Source: Saprospiraceae bacterium (GTDB lineage: Bacteria; Bacteroidota; Bacteroidia; Chitinophagales; Saprospiraceae). From it: a stretch of 64,000 nt of DNA. The stretch is from contig JADKFC010000014.1 in NCBI GenBank assembly GCA_016717655.1, forward strand, positions 1-64,000, written 5' to 3'. The notes below the pieces were generated by a model, which did no database searches, had not been told where the DNA came from, and saw only the letters and a list, made by a program, of their open reading frames with translations. The number at the start of each line of letters is the position of its first letter. Within the stretch, counting starts at the first letter, position 1. A program made the translations under genes and the position numbers. Shown here piece by piece: positions 38,527 to 47,335 of this stretch.

Positions 38527-39282
38527 TGAATGAACTTATCAACCAGATCGTATCAGATCCGGGTCAAGCCTTACTGATTATTCTCAACTTAATTGTCATT
38601 GAGAGTCTTCTAGCCATCGACAATGCAGCGGTATTGGCAAGTATGGTTTTAGAATTACCAAAAGAACAAAGAGGCGCAGCCTTGAGATATGGAATCTTGG
38701 GAGCTTATGTTTTTAGAGGACTTTGTTTGCTCTTTGCATCAATGCTTATGCAATTTTGGTGGCTCAAGCCCTTGGGAGGTTTGTATTTACTTTATTTGGT
38801 GTGGAAGTGGTGGAATGGTGAACAAACAGCAACCACGAGTGATGATATCAATAAGCCCCAAAGCAATTGGATGTATAGAAAGACCATTGGCTTAATCGGT
38901 CCCTTTTGGGCTACCATTGTGGCCATAGAAATCATGGATCTTACCTTTTCCATCGACAATGTTTTTGCAGCTGTAGCCTTTTCAGATAACATTATTTTAA
39001 TTTGGATTGGTGTGTTTTTAGGCATACTTGCCATGCGATTTGTTGCCCAGGGTTTTGTTGTTTTAATGGAAAAATATCCCTTTTTTAGAAACAAGTGCCT
39101 TTGTAGTTATTGGCGTTTTGGGCATCAAATTAATGCTTTCACTTTTGGAACATTTTGCCCCAAATATGCAAATCAGCCAGTTTTTGGGAAGCCATGCTGC
39201 AGATTGGGGATTTTCTGCGGTTACCCTGTGCATATTTTTCATTCCCATTCTTTTCTACCGATTTATCCCGAAAAAAAAGTAA
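38526..39282 (+). CDS. TerC-family membrane protein, one apparent frameshift
   Basis: A TerC-type integral membrane protein. The intact first part (residues 1-~185) has the family motifs IESLLAIDNAAVLA and IEIMDLTFSIDNVFAA. After the T-run 39081-39086 the frame is wrong; removing one T restores FLETSAFVVIGVLGIKLML through FYRFIPKKK and a stop at 39280-39282. The repaired protein is 251 residues. The family is linked to metal (manganese/tellurite) handling and exported metal loading; the substrate here is unknown. The unrepaired frame would run on to 39323. Confidence 0.85.
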
Positions 39283-39324
39283 ACATTTTTGCTTTCATTT
39301 CATTTAGATATAAAACCATGTGAA

Positions 39325-39792
39325 ATGTTGTTGAAAATCATGATAGTTTTGGGAGCCGTGGTAGCCATGGAAGGAGTTGCCTGGATAGCCCACAAATATA
39401 TAATGCACGGCTGGGGTTGGAATTGGCATGAAGACCACCATAAACCTCACTTTGAAAAAGAAGGTTTTTTTGAAAAAAATGACCTGTTTTTTGTTGTTTT
39501 TGCCATACCTAGCGCCACCAGTTTTATTGTAGGATCTTTAATACCAGCATACCATTTACTCATTTTTGTTGGTTTAGGAATCCTGATTTATGGTGTGATT
39601 TACTTCCTGATCCACGATGTTTACATACACAGGCGTTTTTCCTGGTTTAAACAACTTGACAATCCTTATTCAAGAGCTGTTTTGAGAGCACACGGAGCCC
39701 ATCATTCCAAAAACACCAAACAAGACTGTGAATCCTTCGGACTTTTGTTTGTACATCCTAAGTATTACGGTAAGAGGTTAAGCCAGGACTAA
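39325..39792 (+). CDS. crtZ: Beta-carotene hydroxylase
   Basis: A 155-residue non-haem di-iron membrane hydroxylase. The four histidine boxes are HKYIMH, HEDHH, HDVYIHRR and HGAHH, in the order of CrtZ. ATG 39325 is the likely start; the frame is open upstream, but only through the terC end. It adds hydroxyls to the beta-ionone rings to make zeaxanthin-type carotenoids, a usual pigment of Bacteroidota. No other carotenoid gene is in the window. Its last 35 bases overlap truA on the other strand. Confidence 0.9.
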   Translation: MLLKIMIVLGAVVAMEGVAWIAHKYIMHGWGWNWHEDHHKPHFEKEGFFEKNDLFFVVFAIPSATSFIVGSLIPAYHLLIFVGLGILIYGVIYFLIHDVYIHRRFSWFKQLDNPYSRAVLRAHGAHHSKNTKQDCESFGLLFVHPKYYGKRLSQD

Positions 39793-40549
39793 TTACTGGT
39801 ATAATCTCTCTTCCGAAAACATGACTTTTATATAATACCTTGCTTAAATATAAACCCTGAGGATAGGCGATTTTGTTTATCTGCCCAACCCTCTTCCCCG
39901 CCAATCTGCTTTGGAATTCGTCAGCTGAAATCAATTTATTTCCCAAGTCAATTAAATCCTGAGCCAGAATTCTGACCATCGACTTCAAAAAGCGATTGGC
40001 TGTAATGGTGAAAACCATGCAATTTTCAGTAGGAAAATCCCAATGACACTCACTTATTTCGCAGAAAGTAGTATTGTGCCTTTCCGGCGTTTTACAAAAA
40101 CCTTTAAAATCGTGGTTGCTTATGATCCAATTACATGCTTCGGTCATTTTGTCGGGGTGTAGAATAGGTGTGTTCAGATACGTACTTAACTCACTGGTAT
40201 AAGGGTTTTTTAATGTATGAAAAAGAAAGGTATAGGTCCTGGAAGTAGCATCGTATCTTGCATGGGCTTCATCTGAAACGGGAATCACCTCGTGCACAAC
40301 TATAGAATCGGGCAAAGCAAAATTCAATTTATTTATATCAGGCTTCATTTCAGCATCGAAATGTACGAAAAATTGAGAGGCATGAACACCACTATCGGTT
40401 CTACCACAGCCCATGACCGATATTGGCATACCTGTTACTTTTTGAAGGGCGTTTTCCAAAATTTCTTGAACAGAAACAACCCCATGTCTTTGACGTTGCC
40501 ACCCTGAAAAATGGGTTCCCTTAAATGAAATGTGAAAAAAATACCTCAT
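39758..40549 (-). CDS. truA: tRNA pseudouridine(38-40) synthase TruA
   Basis: A 263-residue TruA. The catalytic segment GCGRTDSGVHA contains the nucleophile Asp52. Other family marks are FKGTHFSGWQRQ, RFLKSMVRI and FDFKGFCKTP-like SNHDFKGFC. It makes pseudouridine at positions 38-40 of the tRNA anticodon arm. It overlaps crtZ tail-to-tail by 35 bases and starts about 37 bases from the divergent DUF4403 gene. Confidence 0.94.
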   Translation of the reverse strand: MRYFFHISFKGTHFSGWQRQRHGVVSVQEILENALQKVTGMPISVMGCGRTDSGVHASQFFVHFDAEMKPDINKLNFALPDSIVVHEVIPVSDEAHARYDATSRTYTFLFHTLKNPYTSELSTYLNTPILHPDKMTEACNWIISNHDFKGFCKTPERHNTTFCEISECHWDFPTENCMVFTITANRFLKSMVRILAQDLIDLGNKLISADEFQSRLAGKRVGQINKIAYPQGLYLSKVLYKSHVFGREIIPVISPGLTSYRNT

Positions 40550-40553
40550 TTGT

Positions 40554-40561
40554 TAACTTTG
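40554..40561 (+). promoter_or_regulatory. Probable -7 box of the DUF4403 gene promoter
   Basis: TAACTTTG matches TAnnTTTG, 24 bases before ATG 40586. This placement supports the start at 40586 rather than the earlier in-frame ATG at 40532, which lies inside truA. Confidence 0.45.
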
Positions 40562-40585
40562 CAATTTTCCAAGATATTAATTAAT

Positions 40586-41984
40586 ATGAAAATAGTGTGT
40601 ATGGGGGCAGCTAACAAATATTTATTTGCTTTTATGCTTATCCAAATTATTTTGGGATTCAGCTCATGTAGCGGACCTAAAAAATTAAATGAGCCTGCGC
40701 CGGAACCTGATTATTTTGTTGCACCTGACCTGAGATCTTCCATCAATATAAATTACAAGATTAAAAAACAGTCTCTAACAGACACCTTCAATTTTGTAAT
40801 GGATGAGATGATGAAAGAAGACTTAAAGTTCGACGACTACAATGCTTCTGTAAAACTTAAAAGAAATGGTAATGTTTTGGTCGAGTTTCAAGGTAAAAGT
40901 GCCCTTGTCACCATTCCTATTCAAGTAAATTTATTAAAAAAGACCTTTATAAAAGATTTTAAAGCCAATGGGAATCTTGAAATGACTTTATCTCAATTTT
41001 GATATTTCCAAAGATTGGAAATTGAGCACGAGTACCCTGATGACTGATCACAAATGGACCAAAAAACCAACAATTGACCTGGGTATAGTTGATCTGCCTA
41101 TTGAGACCTTAGCCAATTTTGTAATCCGCAAAACAAGGGGTGAAATGGAAAAACATTGATGCCTCCATGGCTACTGAGTACAATTTGCCATTGATCATCC
41201 AGGAGGTAGCAAAATATACGCTAACACCATTTGAACTTGACAGCATCTATGGTGGATGGTTTCAAATGGTGGCAGATTCTGCTTTTCTTACCCCGCCGGC
41301 AACACCAAGTCATACATTGAAGGTAAGATTTCACTCAAAACCCAGGTTAATCTTAGCTCATCTCGTCCAAAAGAGGAAACATTTAAAGCCAGGGTTCCTC
41401 CATTTGCCTGGAAAGAGCAGGTGAGAGACAGTTCACTTATCCAATTAATCATGGAGTTGGACTACGATCACATGACCAGAGTAGCTCGAAAAAATTTTGT
41501 AGGAAATAAATTTACAGAAGGTGGTAAATCGATAGAAGTACTAGACGTGGTGGTTGGCAAAAGTAAGGGTAAGCTTCAGTTAAGTGTTTCGGTTAAAGGC
41601 TCTTTCAATGGCCAGCTTATACTTGAGGGAATTCCTTCATTTGACAAAAACAGGTCACTCTTGTATGGTTCCAATGTGGAAGTATCGGTAAAAACAGGTA
41701 ATGTTTTGCACAAAGCGGCATCATGGTTACTCAAAGGAAAGATTAAATCAGAGTTGGACAAGATGTTGCAATTTAACATCACTGAGAATTTGGACAAGGT
41801 ACAGGAACAAGTCAACCAGAATGTGATAGCTATGAATAAAAAATACAAAATGGATCTGAGGGCAGTGATAGGCAGTATTGTGGTTGACAACATTGCCCTA
41901 AGACCTGATCGGGTAAATGCCTTTATTTCCGTTAAGCTTTGGCTGGGAACTACCCTTGACACCCTTTATTTATTCCAAAAATAA
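40586..41984 (+). CDS. DUF4403 family lipoprotein, three apparent frameshifts
   Basis: A lipoprotein signal (LFAFMLIQIILGFSSCSG, lipobox Cys) starts at ATG 40586. The coding then moves through four frames: a break near 40990-40996 (one extra base or two missing), one at the A-run 41149-41153 (one extra), and one at the C-run 41291-41294 (one missing). All segments join into a single DUF4403-like chain: LNFDISKDWKLSTSTLMTDH, then NIDASMATEYNLPLIIQEV, then AGNTKSYIEGKISLK, ending LGTTLDTLYLFQK, about 465 residues. Function of the family is unknown; it is exported and probably anchored to the outer or inner membrane. Three breaks in one gene could mean a pseudogene, but error is likelier. Confidence 0.7.
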
Positions 41985-41988
41985 TGAC

Positions 41989-42921
41989 ATGGCTAAATTG
42001 AAAGTAGTATTCATGGGCAGTCCGGATTTTGCGGTTAATTCGCTTCAAGCTATTCTGGAAGGAGGCTATGACGTGGCGGCAGTGGTCACAGCAACTGACA
42101 AATTGGGTGGCCGTGGAGGTAAACAAGTATTAATGACTGATGTTAAAAAATTTGCCCTTGAACACGGACTTAGATTACTGCAGCCAGAAAAACTCAAATC
42201 ACAAGCATTTTTAAGTGAATTAAAGGAAATCCACCACGATGTTCAGGTGGTAGTTGCCTTTAGAATGTTACCCGAGGTGGTGTGGTCTTTGCCCCCAAAA
42301 GGCACTATCAACGTACACGCTTCTCTTTTACCTAAGTATAGAGGAGCAGCTCCTATCAATTGGGCCATCATTCAAGGAGAAAAAGAAACTGGTGTCACTG
42401 TATTTAAATTGCAACACGAAATTGACACAGGAAAGATAATAAGGCAGGCAGCCATTCCCATTGAGGATAATGACAATTTTGGGACATTATACAATAAATT
42501 AAAACAACTGGGAGCCAGCGAACTGATTGAGGCCTTAAATGATATTAGTACAGATTCGGCGCATTACTTACCTCAGTCAGATGAATTGGCAAGTCATGCA
42601 CCTAAAATATTTCATGAAACCTGCCAAATTAATTTTTACCAGGGCAGTGTACAGGTTCATAATTTTATAAGAGGTCTATGCCCTTATCCAGCAGCCTGGT
42701 TCGAGTTTGGTGGCCAGGAAATGAAGGTAATGACTGCAAGGCCTATTCAGGAAAAACACAGCCTTGTACCGGGCGAATACAGAACTGATTACAAGAAGAA
42801 TTTACGGATAGCAACGGATGACGGTTTCATTGAATTGCTGAGGGTCAAATATGAGGGCAAAAGAGAAATGGAAATTGGCGATTTTCTCAATGGCTTTCAT
42901 TGGAATCAAAGTCAGCCATAG
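41989..42921 (+). CDS. fmt: Methionyl-tRNA formyltransferase
   Basis: A 310-residue Fmt, starting at ATG 41989 (MAKLKVVFMGSPDFAV). The catalytic block is GTINVHASLLPKYRGAAPIN with the Asn and His of the active site, and the third catalytic residue is Asp in HEIDTGKI. The C-terminal OB-like domain is seen from ~210. It formylates initiator Met-tRNA. The peptide deformylase gene, often next to it, is not here. Its 3' end overlaps the CoA transferase gene tail by 35 bases. Confidence 0.95.
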   Translation: MAKLKVVFMGSPDFAVNSLQAILEGGYDVAAVVTATDKLGGRGGKQVLMTDVKKFALEHGLRLLQPEKLKSQAFLSELKEIHHDVQVVVAFRMLPEVVWSLPPKGTINVHASLLPKYRGAAPINWAIIQGEKETGVTVFKLQHEIDTGKIIRQAAIPIEDNDNFGTLYNKLKQLGASELIEALNDISTDSAHYLPQSDELASHAPKIFHETCQINFYQGSVQVHNFIRGLCPYPAAWFEFGGQEMKVMTARPIQEKHSLVPGEYRTDYKKNLRIATDDGFIELLRVKYEGKREMEIGDFLNGFHWNQSQP

Positions 42922-43984
42922 TAAAAGCAATATTGCTGATATATTTTCCATCACTTCTGTCTGCAACCGGGTTGTTTAATACCATTGAGAAACTCTGGGG
43001 ATCAGAAAAGACATCCTTCATGTTTTTCACTCTGGCGTAAGGGACTTTTTCTTCATCTAATAAATACATCAATTTGGATGATGGAAGGTTTTTTGCTGAC
43101 TCTAATAATTCAATTTGCAATGCCTGTCTATGTTTAAGCCTCATCTGATTGGTAGCAAACATATCCAGTTTACTTTTATTCCATCCAAAAATACCTGCTA
43201 ACTTTTCAAATTGTCCATCAGAACCAACTGCCAACATGATAGGAAGGTTATCTGATGTTAAAATTACTTCCCCATAAGGTGCTATGTTGGGATGCAGGGT
43301 GCCAATTGGCTGTGCCACATGATTTTCCATCAAATAGTTAGTGCCTTGGTTCACAAGGGCGGATAAAGCTGACTTGTAAAGCGAAACGTGAAAAATATTA
43401 GCCTTCCCTGTCATTTTTTTTTGAAGAATGCCAAGTAATACTGCTTCTTTTATTTGATGAGCCGCAATAATGTCAATCATGGCAACCGGCATTTTTGCCA
43501 GGTGTTCACGGTCCCCACACATGGATATAAAACCCGATTCTGCCTGCATTACCAAATCATATCCAGGGCGTGGGTCGTCATATTCAAAGGCATTTAATTG
43601 AACGATGATGGCATCACTATTTATTTTTTTTATCCAATCAAGAGCAATACCCAGCTTTTCTGCAGTTGCTTTTTGATAATTGGTAAGCACCACATCACAA
43701 TCTTTGATGTAAGAATAAATAATTGCTTTATCTGTTTCAGATTTTAAGTCACACATTACCACCTTTTTACCATAGTTGGCACTGTGGTAGTAAGCACTGG
43801 CATTATTGATTCCGACTTCTCCCTCTAATTTCCATGCGCGGGTGACATCACCACCAGCCGGACCATTTTCAATTTTCACCACTTCTGCTCCCAACTCAGC
43901 TAAAAAACTGCCTGCAAGAGGTCCGGCCAACACACTGGCCAATTCAACGACACGCAAGCCTTTTAAAACTTCCTTTAATTCCAT
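42887..43984 (-). CDS. CaiB/BaiF family CoA transferase
   Basis: A 365-residue class III CoA transferase. The N-terminal block GLRVVELASVLAGPLAGSFLAELGAEVVKIE is diagnostic, and the catalytic Asp is in MPVAMIDIIAAHQ. Segment NLPSSKLMYLLDEEKVPYARV and PQSFSMVLNNP are normal for the family. It moves CoA between carboxylic acids via a glutamyl/aspartyl anhydride; substrates (e.g. carnitine, oxalate, bile acids) cannot be inferred. It is divergent from nnr, 33 bases away. Confidence 0.9.
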   Translation of the reverse strand: MELKEVLKGLRVVELASVLAGPLAGSFLAELGAEVVKIENGPAGGDVTRAWKLEGEVGINNASAYYHSANYGKKVVMCDLKSETDKAIIYSYIKDCDVVLTNYQKATAEKLGIALDWIKKINSDAIIVQLNAFEYDDPRPGYDLVMQAESGFISMCGDREHLAKMPVAMIDIIAAHQIKEAVLLGILQKKMTGKANIFHVSLYKSALSALVNQGTNYLMENHVAQPIGTLHPNIAPYGEVILTSDNLPIMLAVGSDGQFEKLAGIFGWNKSKLDMFATNQMRLKHRQALQIELLESAKNLPSSKLMYLLDEEKVPYARVKNMKDVFSDPQSFSMVLNNPVADRSDGKYISNIAFTMADFDSNESH

Positions 43985-44017
43985 ATCTTGTCTGTCAAAT
44001 CTTTAAAGAAGCAAGAT

Positions 44018-45508
44018 ATGTACTTGTTAGATGCCAAACAAATCAAAGAATGGGATATCGCTACCATTAATGATCAAAATACTACTAGCCTCGAACTAAT
44101 GGAACGAGCTGGACAAGCGGTATTCAATGAAATGGTAAAGGATATTCCCAACACCGATCAACCGATCTACGTACTTTGTGGTACCGGTAACAATGGTGGA
44201 GATGGAATGGTAATAGCCAGGCACCTGCGTAATAGCTTTTATAATGTTAAAATAATTGAACTTTCCTCAGAAGGCAATAATACAAGTCCGGATTTCCTGA
44301 ATATGAGAAAAAAAGTTATTGCCCTGGGTAACATTGAAATTTTACCTTTTAATGAAATTACTATTTTAGGTTTAAGAAAGGATGGAATAATCATTGACGC
44401 TTTGTTTGGAACCGGATTAAACAGACCAATTGACGGAAAATTGGAAGAATTGATCCAAAGTTTAAACTCCATGTCATTCAAAGTATTAGCGGTTGATGTA
44501 CCTTCAGGCATGCTGATAAATTTATGGCCTACTACTCTGGCATTAAAAGCATCCAAAGTTTATACCCTGCAATCCCCAAAACTACCCTTCTTTTTGGAAG
44601 AAAACCAAGCCTGGATGGAAGAGTATTGTGTTATTGAAATCGGTCTTTCTGTTAAGTTTCAACCCATTTCAAAATACCAATCAATAGACGAAAGTTTAGC
44701 TCGTTCATTTGTCAAAGGTCGCAATAGGGTGAGCCATAAAGGCAATTATGGTCATGCCGCTTTAATAGCTGGAGATAAAGAAACAGCTGGAGCTGCTGTA
44801 TTGTCATCAGGAGCAGCCAACAGGTCGGGAGCAGGTTGGGTAACTCTTTTTTCAAGAAGTGAAATCAATTCAATAGCGGTTTCAGTAAACCCAGAAATAA
44901 TGACAAGGGCTATTGATATTATGCCTGATAGTACCTCATTTTCAAAGTATGATGCCATTGGCATGGGCTGCGGTTTTTCTACAAGGGCTACCTCTGTAAA
45001 ATGGTTAAATATTATGATTGAACGACAACCCCATCATTTAATCCTGGATGCCGATGCGCTCAACATTTTATCTGCTTTTCCTGCTTTGTTGGAAAAATTA
45101 CCAAAATCAAGCATTCTCACTCCACACCCAGGTGAATTTGATCGATTGTTTGGCTTGCATGCCCGAAATTGTGATAGGATTCAAACCCAGATTAGCAAAT
45201 CCAAAGAGCTCGGATGTTACATTGTATTAAAAACTAGTATAACAAGTATAAGTACCCCAGAAGGAAACCTCTTTTTCAACACCGTTGGCAATCCGGGTAT
45301 GGCAAAGGCAGGAAGCGGAGATGTACTGTTGGGCTTAATGACTGGCTTACTGGCCAGGTGGAAGAATCCAGAAAAGGCAGCTTGCCTTGCTGTGTTTTTA
45401 CATGGCAAAGCCGGCGACCATGCCAGATGTAACTATGGTGAAGAGGCAATGAAGGCATCAGATCTAATTCAAATGCTACCTCTTGCATTTAAGACTATTT
45501 GCGACTAA
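44018..45508 (+). CDS. nnr: Bifunctional NAD(P)H-hydrate epimerase / ADP-dependent dehydratase
   Basis: A 496-residue fused YjeF protein. The N-terminal epimerase domain (1-~215) has GTGNNGGDGMVIARHL; the C-terminal ribokinase-like dehydratase has LDADALNIL, TPHPGEFDRL and GMAKAGSGDVLLGLMTGLLA. It repairs damaged, hydrated NADH and NADPH. The better start is ATG 44018; an in-frame TTG at 43988 is within the promoter gap to the divergent CoA transferase. Confidence 0.94.
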   Translation: MYLLDAKQIKEWDIATINDQNTTSLELMERAGQAVFNEMVKDIPNTDQPIYVLCGTGNNGGDGMVIARHLRNSFYNVKIIELSSEGNNTSPDFLNMRKKVIALGNIEILPFNEITILGLRKDGIIIDALFGTGLNRPIDGKLEELIQSLNSMSFKVLAVDVPSGMLINLWPTTLALKASKVYTLQSPKLPFFLEENQAWMEEYCVIEIGLSVKFQPISKYQSIDESLARSFVKGRNRVSHKGNYGHAALIAGDKETAGAAVLSSGAANRSGAGWVTLFSRSEINSIAVSVNPEIMTRAIDIMPDSTSFSKYDAIGMGCGFSTRATSVKWLNIMIERQPHHLILDADALNILSAFPALLEKLPKSSILTPHPGEFDRLFGLHARNCDRIQTQISKSKELGCYIVLKTSITSISTPEGNLFFNTVGNPGMAKAGSGDVLLGLMTGLLARWKNPEKAACLAVFLHGKAGDHARCNYGEEAMKASDLIQMLPLAFKTICD

Positions 45509-45511
45509 GAT

Positions 45512-46842
45512 TTAATGTCCCGCCGGCGCCGGCTGGTCAAATTTTTCTGACTTTACTTTAATAAAAAGTGTGGCAATAGAGGCCAAGAGCAAAAACAAGC
45601 CTGCACAACGGATGGCATTACCAGGATCACCTCCCAGGAAATGTTTGTACAAATATCCAAAAGTCAATGATTCTATAAACATAGGAATGACAATCATCAT
45701 ATTTACTATTCCCATATAAATACCATTTTTTGAAGCGGGTATTGAACTTGCCACCATAATATAAGGAATGCCCATCATGCTAGCCCAGGCAATGCCAATA
45801 TTAACCATAGGCAGCATTAGCATATATTTATTTGTAATCATGGGAATTAGAAACATGCCCAAGGCAGCCAAAAAAAGGCAGGCCATATGAACCCGTTTTG
45901 CAGAATATTTTTTAGCCAAAACAACAAGTAAAAAGGCGGTTAAAAAAGTGACAATATTATAAAAGCCATTGGCTAAACTAGTCCAGCGTGCTGCTTCATC
46001 ATATACTTCTTTATTCTCGGGGCTGGAATTCCATATACTTCGGGCTACACTCAGAGAAATAAATTGCCAGTAAACAAACATAGCATACCATTGGAACAGA
46101 TATACCAGTGCAAGTTGCCACAATGTCATGGGCATTGTAAGAATGGCGCTTGCGATGTCAATAAAAGGAGAAAATATACCTTTTGGACCGGACCGCATGT
46201 TTTCCAGTTCTTCGGGTGTAGGTTCATCTTCAGGGGTCTTCAGATTGGACCACATTACAGAAGTAATTGAAATGACACTGCCCACCAAAAATGCTCCATA
46301 AACCCAATAGGGAATTCCAGAAGCCGTTTTTTCCGAACCAAAAATTGTTGCGAAAATGGTAGGTGAAACAGCTGCCAGGGTTATTCCTAAGCCGGTAAAA
46401 AAGGATTGCGTTTGAAAGCCAAGTGGAAACTGTTCTTTTGGTAGTTTATCAGCAACAAAAGCGCGGTAAGGTTCCATTGCTGTGTTATTACCGGCATCCA
46501 AAATCCAAAGTAGTGATGCGGCCATCCATAGGGATGTACTAAATGGCATAAATAAGAGAGCAAGGCTGCAGGTAAGAGCACCAATCATAAAATAAGGCTT
46601 CCTCCTACCCCACCTAGGAGACCAGGTCCTATCACTTAAGGCACCAATGATAGGTTGAATAACCAAGCCGGTAATGGGCCCTGCCAAATTGAGCAGGGGC
46701 AATTGTTCCGGATCCGCATCTAAAAAGGTATAAAGCGGAGTCATAGAATTTTGCTGCAACCCAAAACTATATTGAATGCCTAAAATCCAACATTCATATT
46801 GATGATCTGACTTAAAGTCAAAGGCATTTTAATCTTACTCAT
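45512..46842 (-). CDS. MFS transporter (SLC45/sugar-porter like), one apparent frameshift near the start
   Basis: A major facilitator protein with 12 predicted helices. Its uninterrupted frame begins at 46759, but the first helix is missing there. On the same strand, ATG 46842 gives MSKIKMPLTLSQIINMNVGF, and adding one base at the A-run 46782-46785 joins it to LGIQYSFGLQQNSMTPLY, giving 443 residues. Motif A is GALSDRTWSPRWGRRKP. Related SLC45-like transporters of Bacteroidota carry maltose or other disaccharides; no glycosidase is beside it, so the substrate is open. Its 3' end lies 3 bases past nnr. Confidence 0.85.
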
Positions 46843-46996
46843 AATTTGGCTTTTAACGAGGGTCAAAGCTAATGGATTTTAACAAACAGGGCTTTATGAG
46901 AAATAAAAATTTAGAAAAAGACTTTTCCATGAAAGGTAAAATTGCTATTTTGGTATGATTCTTGGTATTAAAGAAACATACTGCTAAACCAACATG

Positions 46997-47128
46997 GGAG
47001 ATGACCCTGAGATATCTGGCACACGAGTCTGAATCCTTTCAGACCAAAGGTATCTTTCACACCTACATTTACACACATTCGTTGTGTATGTAGTTTACCT
47101 AATTTTAAGAGTTTCTCGGGGTCACTCC
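46997..47128 (+). ncRNA. Putative structured RNA or palindromic mini-element (three-way junction)
   Basis: In a 493-base gap with no gene, three nested stems can be drawn by hand. P1 closes the element: GGAG (46997-47000) with CTCC (47125-47128) and TGACCCTGAGA (47002-47012) with TCTCGGGGTCA (47114-47124), a single A bulge between, one U-G pair. P2 is GTCTGAA/TTCAGAC around TCCT (47027-47044). P3 is CTACAT with ATGTAG and ACACA with TGTGT (47063-47093), with a two-base bulge. The U-G pair favours the plus strand. No Rfam family is recognised; a mobile inverted-repeat element is the main alternative. It lies 168 bases before the H1-DksA promoter box. Confidence 0.4.
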
Positions 47129-47295
47129 AACTTTTCTCCTCCCTTCAATTCCTGGTTGTTTTTCTAAATAAATCTAACTATTTGGATATCAATATTTTAA
47201 TAATTTAAATTTGAAAAGATTAACCATGATTTTTACAAGAAAACCCTTGAAAAATTATACATTAAAAAAAATTGATACTTAATATAATTTCCAAT

Positions 47296-47303
47296 TACAT
47301 TTG
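47296..47303 (+). promoter_or_regulatory. Probable -7 box of the H1-DksA fusion gene
   Basis: TACATTTG matches TAnnTTTG, 32 bases before ATG 47336. It lies inside the longer uninterrupted frame that starts at 47272, which is evidence that the true start is 47336. Confidence 0.5.
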
Positions 47304-47335
47304 CACTTTGAATATTTACATCAAAACGTTTGGCG

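Noticed and set aside
46994..47032. 12-residue frame MGDDPEISGTRV within the structured element
   Set aside because: Too short and part of the stem P1; no promoter or homologue known to me.
46997..47128. TPP riboswitch, because of CTGAGA in stem P1
   Set aside because: The other conserved thi-box parts are missing, and the neighbours are not thiamine genes.
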